Both the position numbers and the translations under genes were made by a program. The notes beneath the pieces are model-generated. The model had not been told where the DNA came from. It did not search any database and saw only the letters and a list, made by a program, of their open reading frames with translations. From the NCBI RefSeq assembly GCF_003460505.1, contig NZ_QTVG01000002.1:148174-212173 (forward strand): DNA of 64,000 bases, in the 5' to 3' direction. Below, in pieces: positions 26,588-35,866 of this stretch. This DNA is from Eubacterium sp. AF36-5BH (GTDB lineage: Bacteria > Bacillota > Clostridia > Lachnospirales > Lachnospiraceae). Position 1 is the stretch's first letter. Every line of letters starts with the position of its first letter.

Positions 26588-26605
26588 TATGTATAATTAT
26601 GCATA
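26588..26605. promoter_or_regulatory. ArgR-like box midway between the divergent promoters
   Basis: TATGTATAATTATGCATA is a near-perfect palindrome of the form TGNATA-N-TATNCA, as in the boxes over both promoters. It sits between the two -35 elements and could join the outer boxes into one hexamer complex. Confidence 0.65.
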
Positions 26606-26620
26606 AAACTTAAAGAAAAC

Positions 26621-26656
26621 TTGCATATTATACATAATAGGTGTATAATTTCTACA
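26621..26656 (+). promoter_or_regulatory. argC promoter with two ArgR-like boxes
   Basis: TTGCAT (26621-26626), 17-base spacer, TATAAT (26644-26649). One box, TGCATATTATACATA (26622-26636), covers the -35 region, and a second, TGTATAATTTCTACA (26642-26656), covers the -10. The leader to argC is about 205 bases and AT-rich, with short hairpins such as the one around 26757-26775 but no T-box. Confidence 0.75.
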
Positions 26657-26862
26657 TTGCAGTAAAATCCCTTGTATTTTATGTAATATGATTATAAAAT
26701 TAAACAGGTCCATAAATACCATATTTTATGGCTGAAAAACACTATTAACACATAATGAAATGAAGAGCTTCATTATTATAAAATGAATAGGTTCAATATT
26801 ATATTTCATTATTATAATAGGTTAGATTAATAGATTTGACTGCTTATATATAGGAGGAAATT

Positions 26863-27903
26863 ATGATCAAGGTTGGAATTATTGGCGCTACAGGATATGC
26901 AGGAGTAGAAATTGTAAGATTAATTATGCAGCATAAAGAAGCTGAAGTTGTATGGTTTGGCTCAAGAAGTTATGTTGATCAGGATTACGCATCAGTATTT
27001 AGAAATATGTTTCAGATTGTTGATGCAAAATGTTTAGAAGATAATATGGAAGAATTAGCAGAAGCTGTAGATGTTATTTTTACAGCAACACCACAGGGCT
27101 TATGTGGTTCATTAGTTAATGAAGAAATATTAAATAAGGTAAAAATTATAGATTTAAGTGCAGACTTTAGAATTAAAGATGTTGCAACTTACGAAAAATG
27201 GTATGGCATCAAACACCAAAGCCCACAGTTTATAGAAGAAGCTGTATATGGACTTTGCGAAATTAATAGAGACAAAGTAAAAGGTGCAAGAATTATTGCA
27301 AATCCGGGTTGCTATACAACATGCAGTATCCTTTCAATTTACCCAATGGTAAAAGAAGGCTTAATTGATCCTAAGTCAATTATTGTTGATGCAAAGTCAG
27401 GAACTTCAGGAGCAGGCCGTGGAGCAAAAGTTCCAAACTTATTCTGCGAAGTAAATGAAAACATCAAAGCATACGGTGTAACAACACACAGACACACACC
27501 TGAAATTGAAGAACAGTTAAGCTATGCAGCAGGTGAGGAAGTAATGATTAACTTTACTCCACATTTAGTACCAATGCAAAGAGGAATATTAGTAACTGCA
27601 TATGCTAATTTAAAGAAGCCTGTTTCTTATGAAGAAGTAAAGGCAGCCTACGACAAATACTACGGAGACGAATTCTTCATCAGAGTATTAAATAAAGACG
27701 AAACACCTGAAACACGTTGGGTTGAAGGCAGTAACTTCGTTGATGTAGGCTTCAAGATTGATGAAAGAACAAACAGAATTGTAATGATGGGAGCTCTTGA
27801 TAACTTAATCAAAGGAGCAGCCGGTCAGGCAGTTCAAAACATGAACATACTATTTGGATTACCGGAAAGCGAAGGCTTACAACAAGTACCAATGTTCCCA
27901 TAG
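26863..27903 (+). CDS. argC: N-acetyl-gamma-glutamyl-phosphate reductase
   Basis: ArgC reduces N-acetylglutamyl phosphate to the semialdehyde with NADPH, the third step of the acetylated arginine route. The 346 residues show the nucleotide-binding GATGYAG at the N-terminus and the active-site cysteine in NPGCYTT, then SGTSGAGRGAK and the histidine-rich THRHTPEIEEQ. AGGAGG lies upstream of the ATG. First gene of argC-argJ-argB-argD; the 255-base gap before argJ is filled by a GC-rich foldback. Confidence 0.97.
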   Translation: MIKVGIIGATGYAGVEIVRLIMQHKEAEVVWFGSRSYVDQDYASVFRNMFQIVDAKCLEDNMEELAEAVDVIFTATPQGLCGSLVNEEILNKVKIIDLSADFRIKDVATYEKWYGIKHQSPQFIEEAVYGLCEINRDKVKGARIIANPGCYTTCSILSIYPMVKEGLIDPKSIIVDAKSGTSGAGRGAKVPNLFCEVNENIKAYGVTTHRHTPEIEEQLSYAAGEEVMINFTPHLVPMQRGILVTAYANLKKPVSYEEVKAAYDKYYGDEFFIRVLNKDETPETRWVEGSNFVDVGFKIDERTNRIVMMGALDNLIKGAAGQAVQNMNILFGLPESEGLQQVPMFP

Positions 27904-27959
27904 AACATAATTCTACCAGGCATAAGAAAAAAGGTGTTGCAAGCTCGCTTGCAAACAAC

Positions 27960-28100
27960 TGAAAGGAAACTTAATAACATTAAAAAGAAAGCGCTGGTAG
28001 CCCGTCGGTTCATCAAGGCAGCAAAGTCGGCTTGATAGAACCGCTACGAGGCGGACGCAGCGGGAGCGGGCTTTCGATAATGTTATTAAGTTCCCTTTCA
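27960..28100. repeat. GC-rich foldback element within the arg operon
   Basis: Two 23-base arms (27960-27982 and 28078-28100; one mismatch) enclose about 95 bases that are far richer in G and C than anything nearby. The interior also folds on itself: GAAAGC with GCTTTC, GTAGC with GCTAC, GGTTC with GAACC and ATCAAG with CTTGAT, giving one long bulged hairpin with a loop near 28018-28030. A separate small hairpin (TTGCAAG-CTCG-CTTGCAA) precedes it at about 27937-27954. No coding frame or T run is apparent. It could be a MITE/REP-like element or a processing/attenuation structure. Confidence 0.8.
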
Positions 28101-28158
28101 GATGGATAACATCTTGTTGTAGAAGGAATTGAAGTTGAAAATTTTTAGGAGGAAAACA

Positions 28159-29388
28159 ATGAAAGTAATAGATGGCGGCGTTACAGCTGCAAAAGGCTTT
28201 AGTGCATATGGTCTTAGAGTCGGCATTAAAGAAGGTAATACAGAAAAGAAAGACATGGCTATGATTTATAGTAAAGAACCATGCGTTGCAGCAGGTACTT
28301 TTACAACAAATCAGGTTAAAGCTGCCCCTGTAAAATGGGACAATAATATAGTAGAAAACAGTGATTTTGTACATGCCGTAGTTTGCAACAGCGGAGTGGC
28401 AAATGCATGCACAGGGGCTGAGGGAATGAAATATTGCGAAGACATGGCAGAAGCTACAGCTACAGCTTTAAATGTAGGTAAAGATGAAGTATTAGTTGCG
28501 TCAACAGGTGTAATTGGTGCCCAGCTTCCTATGGAGAAAATCACAAAAGGCATTGAAATGCTTGTGCCTGAATTAAATGACACAGTTGACGGAGGTCATA
28601 ATGCAGCATTAGCCATTATGACAACAGATACAGTTCCAAAGGAAATTGCCTACGAAGTAGAAATCGGTGGTAAGAAATGTACTATTGGTGGCATGTGCAA
28701 AGGTTCAGGAATGATTCATCCTAATATGTGTACAATGTTAGGTTTTATTACTACAGATATTAATATTTCAAAGGAACTTTTAACAGAGGCTTTGAAAGAA
28801 GACATTAAGGATACATTTAACATGATTTCTGTTGATGGAGATACTTCAACAAACGACACTGTTTTATTGTTAGCAAACGGTTTATCAGGTAATGACAAAA
28901 TTACAGAAAAAAATGACGATTACTATAAATTTGTAGAAGCATTACATAATGTTAATGTATTTTTGTCAAAGAAAATTGCTGGTGATGGCGAAGGGGCAAC
29001 AGCTTTATTTGAAGTGAAAATCGTTAACGGAAGTTCTAAAGAACAGGCAGTTACACTTGCAAAATCAGTTATTACATCAAGTTTAACAAAGGCTGCTATT
29101 TACGGACATGATGCTAACTGGGGAAGAATTTTATGTGCTCTTGGTTATTCAAGTGCAAAAATTAATCCTGACACAGTAGATATTTATTTTGAAAGTAAAG
29201 CAGGTAAGTTAAAGATAGTTGAAAATGGAATGGCAACAGATTACAGCGAAGAAAAAGCTACAGAAATTTTGTCAGAAAACTATGTTACAGCTATATGTGA
29301 CATGAAAATGGGAGAGGCAGAAGCTACAGCCTGGGGCTGTGATTTAACACATGAATATGTAAGCATTAACGCTGACTACAGAAGTTAA
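28159..29388 (+). CDS. argJ: bifunctional glutamate N-acetyltransferase / ornithine acetyltransferase
   Basis: ArgJ moves the acetyl group from N-acetylornithine to glutamate, closing the arginine acetyl cycle; some members also use acetyl-CoA. The 409-residue precursor normally cuts itself before a threonine, and the site is visible as AIMTTDTVPKE near residue 155. Other family stretches are KGSGMIHPNM, SVDGDTSTND and GHDANWGRIL. I start at 28159 because AGGAGG lies just upstream; the ATG at 28129 has none. The presence of argJ means a separate argE deacetylase is not required. Confidence 0.97.
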   Translation: MKVIDGGVTAAKGFSAYGLRVGIKEGNTEKKDMAMIYSKEPCVAAGTFTTNQVKAAPVKWDNNIVENSDFVHAVVCNSGVANACTGAEGMKYCEDMAEATATALNVGKDEVLVASTGVIGAQLPMEKITKGIEMLVPELNDTVDGGHNAALAIMTTDTVPKEIAYEVEIGGKKCTIGGMCKGSGMIHPNMCTMLGFITTDINISKELLTEALKEDIKDTFNMISVDGDTSTNDTVLLLANGLSGNDKITEKNDDYYKFVEALHNVNVFLSKKIAGDGEGATALFEVKIVNGSSKEQAVTLAKSVITSSLTKAAIYGHDANWGRILCALGYSSAKINPDTVDIYFESKAGKLKIVENGMATDYSEEKATEILSENYVTAICDMKMGEAEATAWGCDLTHEYVSINADYRS

Positions 29389-29520
29389 AAATAATAAATA
29401 TAATTATAGTGTCAAAATGTTTTATCAACTTGTGCTTATACAATATTGAAAAAAGACATTGAGCCACAACAGGACTGATAATAAATATGCAGATTAGGTA
29501 AAGAAAAGGAGAGAGAAGCT

Positions 29521-30435
29521 ATGATAATGAAGGGACAGCAGCAACTTGATATGGATAAATGGATTGAAAAAGGAGATGTTCTTATTGAAGCATTACCTTA
29601 TATTCAAAGATTTAACAGAAAAATTATTGTTGTAAAATATGGCGGTAGTGCAATGTTTGATGAAAACTTTATGAAGAGTGTTATTCAGGATATTACACTT
29701 CTTAAATTAGTAGGTTTTAAACCTATTATTGTTCATGGAGGCGGTAAGGCAATCAGCCGTCATATTGACAGACTTGGAATGGACACTAAGTTTATTAACG
29801 GACTTAGAGTAACAGATGAGGACACATTAGAAGCTGCTGAAATGGTTCTTAACAGTGTAAATAAGAAATTAGTTCAGATAGTAGAACAGTTAGGCGTTCG
29901 TGCCATTGGTATTAGTGGTAAAGACGGTAGACTTCTCACTGTAAAGAAAAAATTATCAGAGGGCGAAGATATTGGATATGTAGGTGAAGTTACACACGTT
30001 AATGAAGATATACTTCTTGAATTACTTGAAGATGATTTCTTACCAATTGTATGTCCTATTGGTTTAGATGAAGATTTCCATGGCTATAACATTAACGCTG
30101 ATGATGCTGCAAGTGCTATTGCAGAGGCAGTAAAGGCTGAAAAACTTGCGTTTTTAACAGACACTGAAGGTGTTTATATGGATAAAGATGACAGCAGTAC
30201 GGTAATTTCTGAAATGACAGTTTCAGAAGCAGAAAAGTTAATTGAAGACGGTATAATCGTAGGTGGTATGTTACCAAAGATTAGAAACTGTATGGATGCA
30301 ATAAAAAATGGTGTCTCAAGAGTTCATATCCTTGACGGAAGAATCCCTCATAGTATTCTTTTGGAAATCTTTACAAACAAGGGTGTTGGAACAGCAATTT
30401 TAGGCGATGAACAGACAAAATTCTTTAATAAATAA
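29521..30435 (+). CDS. argB: N-acetylglutamate kinase
   Basis: ArgB phosphorylates N-acetylglutamate, the second and usually arginine-inhibited step. The 304-residue amino-acid kinase shows VVKYGGSAM, the substrate loop [23 protein letters not shown] and the nucleotide-binding GGMLPKI. The length and the N-terminal helix (residues 3-25) are typical of arginine-sensitive hexameric enzymes, so feedback inhibition is likely. AAAGGAGAG precedes two possible ATGs (29521 and 29527). The 130-base gap after argJ holds nothing recognisable. Confidence 0.97.
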   Translation: MIMKGQQQLDMDKWIEKGDVLIEALPYIQRFNRKIIVVKYGGSAMFDENFMKSVIQDITLLKLVGFKPIIVHGGGKAISRHIDRLGMDTKFINGLRVTDEDTLEAAEMVLNSVNKKLVQIVEQLGVRAIGISGKDGRLLTVKKKLSEGEDIGYVGEVTHVNEDILLELLEDDFLPIVCPIGLDEDFHGYNINADDAASAIAEAVKAEKLAFLTDTEGVYMDKDDSSTVISEMTVSEAEKLIEDGIIVGGMLPKIRNCMDAIKNGVSRVHILDGRIPHSILLEIFTNKGVGTAILGDEQTKFFNK

Positions 30436-30467
30436 TTTAGATTAAAAGAAAGGTTTTGGGTGAAAAT

Positions 30468-31649
30468 ATGAAAGATACAGAGTATATGGACAAGGCAGAA
30501 CAATATTTTGTACATACTTATAATAGATTTAAAGTAGTTATTGATAAAGCAGAAGGGGCTTATATTTATAATGTAAATGGAAAGAAATATTTAGATTTTG
30601 CATCAGGAATTGGCGTATGTAGTTTAGGCTATGGCAATGAAGTTTACAAAGAAGCCTTAAAGAATCAGATTGACAAAATAACTCATACATCTAATTTATT
30701 TTACAATATACCATCTATAGAAGCTGCTGAAAAAATTGTTAAGGCAGCAGGGCTTGAAAAAGTGTTCTTTACAAACAGTGGTGCAGAAGCTATTGAAGGT
30801 GCTTTAAAAATGGCAAAACGATATGCTTATGACAGAGACGGTCATGCAAATCATGAAGTGATTGCAATGAATCATTCTTTCCATGGTAGAACAATGGGTT
30901 CATTGGCACTTACAGGAAATGAACATTATCAGAAACCTTTTGGGCCTATGATTGGTGGCATTAAATTTGCAGAATATAATAATTTAGACAGTGTAAAAGA
31001 ATTAGTAAATGATAAAACCTGTGCAATTATTTTGGAACCACTACAGGGTGAAGGTGGAATTTATCCTGCAACAAAAGAATTTATTGAAGGCATAAGAGAG
31101 TTATGTACAGAAAAAGACATAATTATGATTTGTGACGAAGTGCAGTGTGGTATGGGTAGAACCGGAAAAATGTTTGCTTTCCAAAATTATGATGTAGTAC
31201 CGGATATTATTGCTTCAGCAAAAGGACTTGGCTGTGGTGTACCTGTAGGTGCATTTATTGCCGGCAAGAAATGCTGTAACTCTTTAGTTCCGGGCGACCA
31301 TGGAACAACGTATGGTGGCAATCCATTAGCAACACAGGCTGTATCAACAGTCCTTGATATTTATGAAAAAGAAAATGTTTTAGATAACGTAAAAGTTGTT
31401 GGTGCATATTTAGAAGAGCAGTTAGACAAAATTGTAGAAGATTTCGACAACGTAAAAGGAAGACGTGGAAAAGGCATGATGCAGGGACTTGTTCTTGAGA
31501 CACCTGTAGGCGATACAATTGCAAAAGCAATTGAAAACGGACTTTTTGTTATATCAGCAGGGGGAAATGTTCTTAGAATGTTGCCACCGCTTATTATAAC
31601 AAAAGAGCAGGTTGACGAAATGATTACTATTTTACGTAAATGTTTATAA
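30468..31649 (+). CDS. argD: acetylornithine aminotransferase
   Basis: ArgD converts N-acetylglutamate semialdehyde to N-acetylornithine with glutamate as donor; PLP-dependent class III fold. In the 393-residue protein FTNSGAEAIEGALK binds the cofactor phosphate, FHGRTMGSLALTG follows, ICDEVQCGMGRTG holds the PLP-binding aspartate and the lysine is in SAKGLGCGVP. The ATG at 30468 is preferred; a GGGTG lies 5 bases before it. A TTG at 30456 is also in frame. Last gene of the arg operon, closed by a terminator. Confidence 0.95.
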   Translation: MKDTEYMDKAEQYFVHTYNRFKVVIDKAEGAYIYNVNGKKYLDFASGIGVCSLGYGNEVYKEALKNQIDKITHTSNLFYNIPSIEAAEKIVKAAGLEKVFFTNSGAEAIEGALKMAKRYAYDRDGHANHEVIAMNHSFHGRTMGSLALTGNEHYQKPFGPMIGGIKFAEYNNLDSVKELVNDKTCAIILEPLQGEGGIYPATKEFIEGIRELCTEKDIIMICDEVQCGMGRTGKMFAFQNYDVVPDIIASAKGLGCGVPVGAFIAGKKCCNSLVPGDHGTTYGGNPLATQAVSTVLDIYEKENVLDNVKVVGAYLEEQLDKIVEDFDNVKGRRGKGMMQGLVLETPVGDTIAKAIENGLFVISAGGNVLRMLPPLIITKEQVDEMITILRKCL

Positions 31650-31669
31650 AATTATAATTTGACTGATTT

Positions 31670-31709
31670 AGCAATTTGGTGGCAGGTTTGTGTCATCGGA
31701 TTGCTTTTT
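31670..31709 (+). terminator. terminator of the argCJBD operon
   Basis: AGCAATTTGGTG (31670-31681) pairs with CATCGGATTGCT (31694-31705) through several G-U pairs and is followed by TTTTC. It lies 20 bases after the argD stop. Confidence 0.65.
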
Positions 31710-31761
31710 CTTTGTTAAATTGAATTGTTTTTACAAAAATTGCAATATTGTAAAAAAAGTT

Positions 31762-31789
31762 TTGTTTTTTGTAAAAACTGTGATAAAAT
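31762..31789 (+). promoter_or_regulatory. possible promoter for the Na/Pi symporter gene
   Basis: TTGTTT (31762-31767), 16-base spacer, TAAAAT (31784-31789). The match is fair. It lies about 110 bases before the gene. No clear pho-box direct repeats are seen. Confidence 0.45.
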
Positions 31790-31897
31790 TTTACATAGAC
31801 TTTACATTAGATTGTTAAGGTGGTTTACGGAAAACTTATAAATTTATATGATTAAAATGAACTATGTTCAGATAATAAAATTTATGGGAGAAAGAAA

Positions 31898-33553
31898 ATG
31901 TATGTATTAATTACACAATTGCTTAGTGGATTGGCACTATTCCTTTTTGGAATGAAGTATATGAGCGACAGCTTACAGCAGGCGGCAGGTGGTAGGTTAA
32001 GAACCATTTTGGACCGTTGTACAAGAAATAAATATATAGCTGTTGTATGTGGTGCTTTATTCACAGCGTTTATCCAGTCATCCGGTGCAACAACCGTTAT
32101 GGAAGTTGGTTTTGTTAATGCCGGTATCATGACTTTGGAACAATCTGTAGGAATTACATTTGGTGCGAATATTGGTACAACAATTACATCACAGCTTGTT
32201 TCATTGAAACTTACAGCAGTGGCACCATTTATTATTTTCATTGGTGCGGCAATATTATCATTTTGTAAGAAACCAATGTTAAAGAAAATCGCAGCCGTTA
32301 TTTTTGGTTTCGGTTCATTATTTTTAGGAATTAATTTTATGACAGAAGCACTTCATGGAATTAAGGAAATACCTGAATTAATGAATGTGTTTGGATATTT
32401 AACTAACCCAATAATATCAGTGCTTGTAGGATTGATTTTTACATCAATTCTTCAGAGTTCATCAGTAACAGTCAGTGTGCTTGTATTGTTGGCAGGTTCA
32501 AATATTATTATTGATCCGGTAACAGGTGGAACAGATTATCTTGCATGTTTATATTTTATTTTAGGTGCAAATATTGGTTCATGTATGCCAGCGGTTATGG
32601 CAGCAATGAATGCAAACCGAAAAGCAAAAAGAACAGCTTTTATCCATGTAATGTTTAATGTTGTAGGATTAGTTGTAATTGGTGCTATTTTAATCTTTGC
32701 TTCAGAACCAATTGTTAATTTGATTAATTCAATTAGTGGAACAGATAAGCGTTTTGTAGCAAATGCAGATACAATATTTAAGGTATTCCAGTGTATTATT
32801 TTATTACCATGTTCTAACTTACTTGTTAAGTTATCCAAGAAGGTTATTCATTCTAGATCTGGTGAAGAGCAGGATGAAGACGAGATGGTATTAAAGTATA
32901 TTGGAAAATCAGGTCTTACAAACCCAACTACTGTTGTGGTTGAAGTTGTTCAGGAAATTCAGCGTATGGCTGACATGGTTAAGATTAACTTAGAAGAATC
33001 ATCAAAAGCCTTAATTGACAAGGAATTTTCAACATATAAGGAAGTATATGCCAGAGAAAAATATATAGACTTTTTAAGTCATGGTATTACTGAATACATG
33101 GTTGATGCTAACAGATACGGTTTACCACTTAAGGATAAAGAAAGATTAGGTGGACTTTTCCATGTAGTAATTGACGTTGAAAGAATCGGCGACCATGCAG
33201 TTAATATTATGGATGATGCCTTGAAAGAGAAGAATCAGAAAATCGAGTTCTCTAAAGAAGGCAGAGACGAAATGCTTACTATGTATGAGAAAGTTATGGA
33301 AATATACGAGAAGGCAGTTGAAATCTTTGTAAATGAAGATAAATCAAAATTTGATGAAGTTGACCGTTTAGAAGATGTTATAGATCAGATGAAAATTGAT
33401 TGTCAGGAAGGTCATGTTAAGAGAATGGCAGGCGGAAAATGCTCAATTGAATCAGGACTTGTGTTTACTGATTTAGTAATTGGTTACGAAAGAATTGCAG
33501 ATCATGCTGTAAATATTGCATTTTCTATTTTATCTGAAAAGAAAATAAACTAG
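31898..33553 (+). CDS. Na/Pi cotransporter family protein with PhoU domain
   Basis: A 551-residue protein. The N-terminal half (about 1-310) is membrane-embedded, with the duplicated symporter signature AFIQSSGATT near residue 50 and SILQSSSVTV near residue 185. The C-terminal part (about 340-545) is a soluble PhoU-like double helical bundle (RIGDHAVNIMDDA and RIADHAVNIAFS repeat units). It probably takes up phosphate with sodium and carries its own PhoU regulator domain. A two-component pair follows directly downstream past a terminator-like hairpin. GGGAGAAAG precedes the ATG. Confidence 0.9.
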   Translation: MYVLITQLLSGLALFLFGMKYMSDSLQQAAGGRLRTILDRCTRNKYIAVVCGALFTAFIQSSGATTVMEVGFVNAGIMTLEQSVGITFGANIGTTITSQLVSLKLTAVAPFIIFIGAAILSFCKKPMLKKIAAVIFGFGSLFLGINFMTEALHGIKEIPELMNVFGYLTNPIISVLVGLIFTSILQSSSVTVSVLVLLAGSNIIIDPVTGGTDYLACLYFILGANIGSCMPAVMAAMNANRKAKRTAFIHVMFNVVGLVVIGAILIFASEPIVNLINSISGTDKRFVANADTIFKVFQCIILLPCSNLLVKLSKKVIHSRSGEEQDEDEMVLKYIGKSGLTNPTTVVVEVVQEIQRMADMVKINLEESSKALIDKEFSTYKEVYAREKYIDFLSHGITEYMVDANRYGLPLKDKERLGGLFHVVIDVERIGDHAVNIMDDALKEKNQKIEFSKEGRDEMLTMYEKVMEIYEKAVEIFVNEDKSKFDEVDRLEDVIDQMKIDCQEGHVKRMAGGKCSIESGLVFTDLVIGYERIADHAVNIAFSILSEKKIN

Positions 33554-33567
33554 AAAAGATACTAACG

Positions 33568-33598
33568 AAAATGGGCATGGAAACGTGCCCATTTTTTT
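33568..33598 (+). terminator. GAAA-loop terminator between symporter and regulator genes
   Basis: AAATGGGCATG and its complement close on a GAAA tetraloop, followed by a run of seven T. It lies 15 bases after the symporter stop and 18 before the response regulator start, so read-through to the regulator must be partial or the regulator has its own promoter. Confidence 0.85.
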
Positions 33599-33615
33599 CG
33601 ATAAGGAGAAAATAC

Positions 33616-34299
33616 ATGCAGAAAATATATATAGTTGAAGATGACAAGAATATAGCTGAAATCGAAGAGTTTGCATTGAAAAATTCAGGCTTTGAAGTTT
33701 ATACATTTTCAAATGCCAAGGATTTCGATAAAAAAATGGAAAATAAATATCCGGATTTAATTATTATGGATATTATGCTTCCTGACAGAGATGGCTTATC
33801 CCTTGTAAAAGATTTAAGGGAACATCCTGAAACAGCTTCCATACCGGTTATTATGGTTACTGCCAAATCATCTGAAATGGACAAAGTAAAAGGTCTTGAC
33901 CAGGGAGCGGATGACTACATGACAAAGCCTTTTGGTGTAATGGAGCTTATTTCAAGAGTAAAGGCAATGCTTAGAAGAGCTAATCTTTCTGTTGAAACAT
34001 CACTGGAATTTGAGGGGATTGTTCTTAATGATGCAAAACATAAGGTAACTGTAGATGGTAAGCAGTGTGATTTAACATATAAGGAGTTTGAATTATTAAA
34101 ATACCTTATGCAAAATTGGGGTATTGTCCTTCAAAGAGGCAGAATCCTTGACAGAGTATGGGGAATTGATTACGAAGGAGAATCAAGAACTTTAGACATG
34201 CACATTAAGACTTTAAGAAAGAAATTAGGTGACAAGGGTGCATTAGTTCAAACTGTTAGAAATGTTGGTTACACTTTAAATTATAAAAAGGAAAAGTAG
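33616..34299 (+). CDS. OmpR/PhoB-family response regulator
   Basis: A 227-residue two-domain regulator. The receiver domain (1-115) has the acidic pair at 9-10, phospho-acceptor Asp52 in IIMDIMLPDRDG, Thr82 and Lys104 in TKPFG. The winged-helix DNA-binding domain (about 130-225) carries YKEFELLKYL and RTLDMHIKTLRKKLG. I start at 33616, where AAGGAG lies 7 bases upstream. It is paired with the histidine kinase at 34409. Its place after a phosphate symporter suggests a PhoB role, but the target genes are not visible. Confidence 0.93.
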   Translation: MQKIYIVEDDKNIAEIEEFALKNSGFEVYTFSNAKDFDKKMENKYPDLIIMDIMLPDRDGLSLVKDLREHPETASIPVIMVTAKSSEMDKVKGLDQGADDYMTKPFGVMELISRVKAMLRRANLSVETSLEFEGIVLNDAKHKVTVDGKQCDLTYKEFELLKYLMQNWGIVLQRGRILDRVWGIDYEGESRTLDMHIKTLRKKLGDKGALVQTVRNVGYTLNYKKEK

Positions 34300-34408
34300 A
34301 TATACCTGTAATAATTAAAGTGGTAGAATGTGAACAGGTGAAAAATTAGTTCTATCCGGAATCATAAACAATATTTAATTACAACAGTGTATAGAAAAAG
34401 AGGATAAG

Positions 34409-35728
34409 ATGAAAAGAAAAATCTATATTAGAATGACGTTAGTATCAGTAATAATGATGCTTTTTACAATGAGTGTTACAGTGTTTACCTTTTATAATTT
34501 GTTTAGTGAACAGGTTATGGAAGATTTGAAAACACACGTCCATATTCTTAATACAACAGAAGCTGTTTTGCAGTATGTTGAAAAAGATTTTGATCCCAGG
34601 ATTGATAATTTAAGAATAACGGTTATTGATACAAAGGGCGACGTTTTATACGACAGTAATGCAGATATTGGAACTATGGATAACCATGTAAACCGACCTG
34701 AAATTAAAGAGGCATTAGAGCATGGACATGGTGAGGCAACAAGAAAGTCTGATACCTTAGACAAGACAACCTACTACTATGCCGAGAAGCTGGAGAATGG
34801 TCAGATTCTTCGTGTGGCAAAAGAAGTAGTAAGTGTCTGGCAGTTTATTTTTAAGATTTTACCAATATTAATAATGGAACTTTTATTGGTAGCAATAATC
34901 TGTTTTATCGTATCAAAGCTTCTTGCAAAGAGATTGGTAGAACCCATAGAACAGCTTGCTCAAAATATGGATGAGGAAGAAGTAACAGAAACTTACGAGG
35001 AAATTAAGCCGTTTTTAAATAAGATACACAGTCAGCATAAAGCCTTGAAAAAGAGTGCTAATATGAGACAGGATTTTACGGCAAACGTTTCTCATGAATT
35101 AAAAACACCTTTGGCATCAATTTCGGGCTACGCAGAGTTGATTGAAACAGGTATGGCAAAGGAAGAGGATATATGTAGATTTGCCGGTGAAATTCATAAG
35201 AGCTCATTAAGACTGTTGTCTTTGATTAATGATATTATTGAACTTTCAGAACTTGATGTTATGAATGGTCAAATGTCAAAAACTAAAGTAAGTCTTACAG
35301 ATGAAGTGGTTAATTGTGTGGAAATACTTCAAATGAATGCAGAAAAGCATAATGTTAATATTTCATTGGATAAGTGTGAAGATGGCTGTGTAATTGATGC
35401 AAATCAGGATATGATACAGGAAATTATTTATAATCTTTGTGATAATGCTATTAGATACAACAAGCCGGAAGGAAATGTTTGGGTATCAGTATTTAGAGAG
35501 AAAGACAACATTATTCTTCAGGTTAGGGATAACGGTATTGGTATACCTGAAAAAGAGCAACAGCACATATTTGAAAGATTTTATCGTGTTGACAAGGCAA
35601 GGTCAAAGAAAACAGGTGGTACAGGTCTTGGACTTGCAATAGTAAAACATATAGCAGAACAACACAACGCAGAAATAAAAATAGAAAGTTATATAAATGA
35701 AGGAACTACAATTTCTGTGATTTTTTAA
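34409..35728 (+). CDS. PhoR-like sensor histidine kinase
   Basis: A 439-residue membrane kinase: TM1 at about 8-30, an exterior sensor region of about 110 residues with VIDTKGDVLYDS (PAS-like), TM2 at about 145-170, then a short linker. HisKA has the phosphorylated His229 in NVSHELKTPLASISGYAEL. The ATPase domain shows the N box (IIYNLCDNAIRY), DNGIGIP and GGTGLGLAI. Partner of the regulator at 33616, about 110 bases upstream. No PhoR-type intracellular PAS is evident, so the stimulus is unknown. Confidence 0.92.
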   Translation: MKRKIYIRMTLVSVIMMLFTMSVTVFTFYNLFSEQVMEDLKTHVHILNTTEAVLQYVEKDFDPRIDNLRITVIDTKGDVLYDSNADIGTMDNHVNRPEIKEALEHGHGEATRKSDTLDKTTYYYAEKLENGQILRVAKEVVSVWQFIFKILPILIMELLLVAIICFIVSKLLAKRLVEPIEQLAQNMDEEEVTETYEEIKPFLNKIHSQHKALKKSANMRQDFTANVSHELKTPLASISGYAELIETGMAKEEDICRFAGEIHKSSLRLLSLINDIIELSELDVMNGQMSKTKVSLTDEVVNCVEILQMNAEKHNVNISLDKCEDGCVIDANQDMIQEIIYNLCDNAIRYNKPEGNVWVSVFREKDNIILQVRDNGIGIPEKEQQHIFERFYRVDKARSKKTGGTGLGLAIVKHIAEQHNAEIKIESYINEGTTISVIF

Positions 35729-35738
35729 CTGAAAAGAA

Positions 35739-35815
35739 AAAGTGATGTCGCCCCATTCCTGCATTGCGTTAAGAATAGGTCCCATGGTCTTTGAAGAAGA
35801 TTTTTTAAATTGCAT
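35739..35815 (-). other. possible remnant of an HxlR-type regulator C-terminus
   Basis: On the minus strand a short frame reads KTMGPILNAMQEWGDI, which resembles the conserved end of HxlR-family winged-helix regulators (PIL-ALC-WG). There is no room for the remaining ~80 residues. It could be a decay product of a regulator once divergent from the transporter at 35867, or chance. Confidence 0.3.
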
Positions 35816-35866
35816 AAAAGTTACATATTTGGAAATCCTAAAGAAAAAGTTTTTTAGGAGGAAGTT

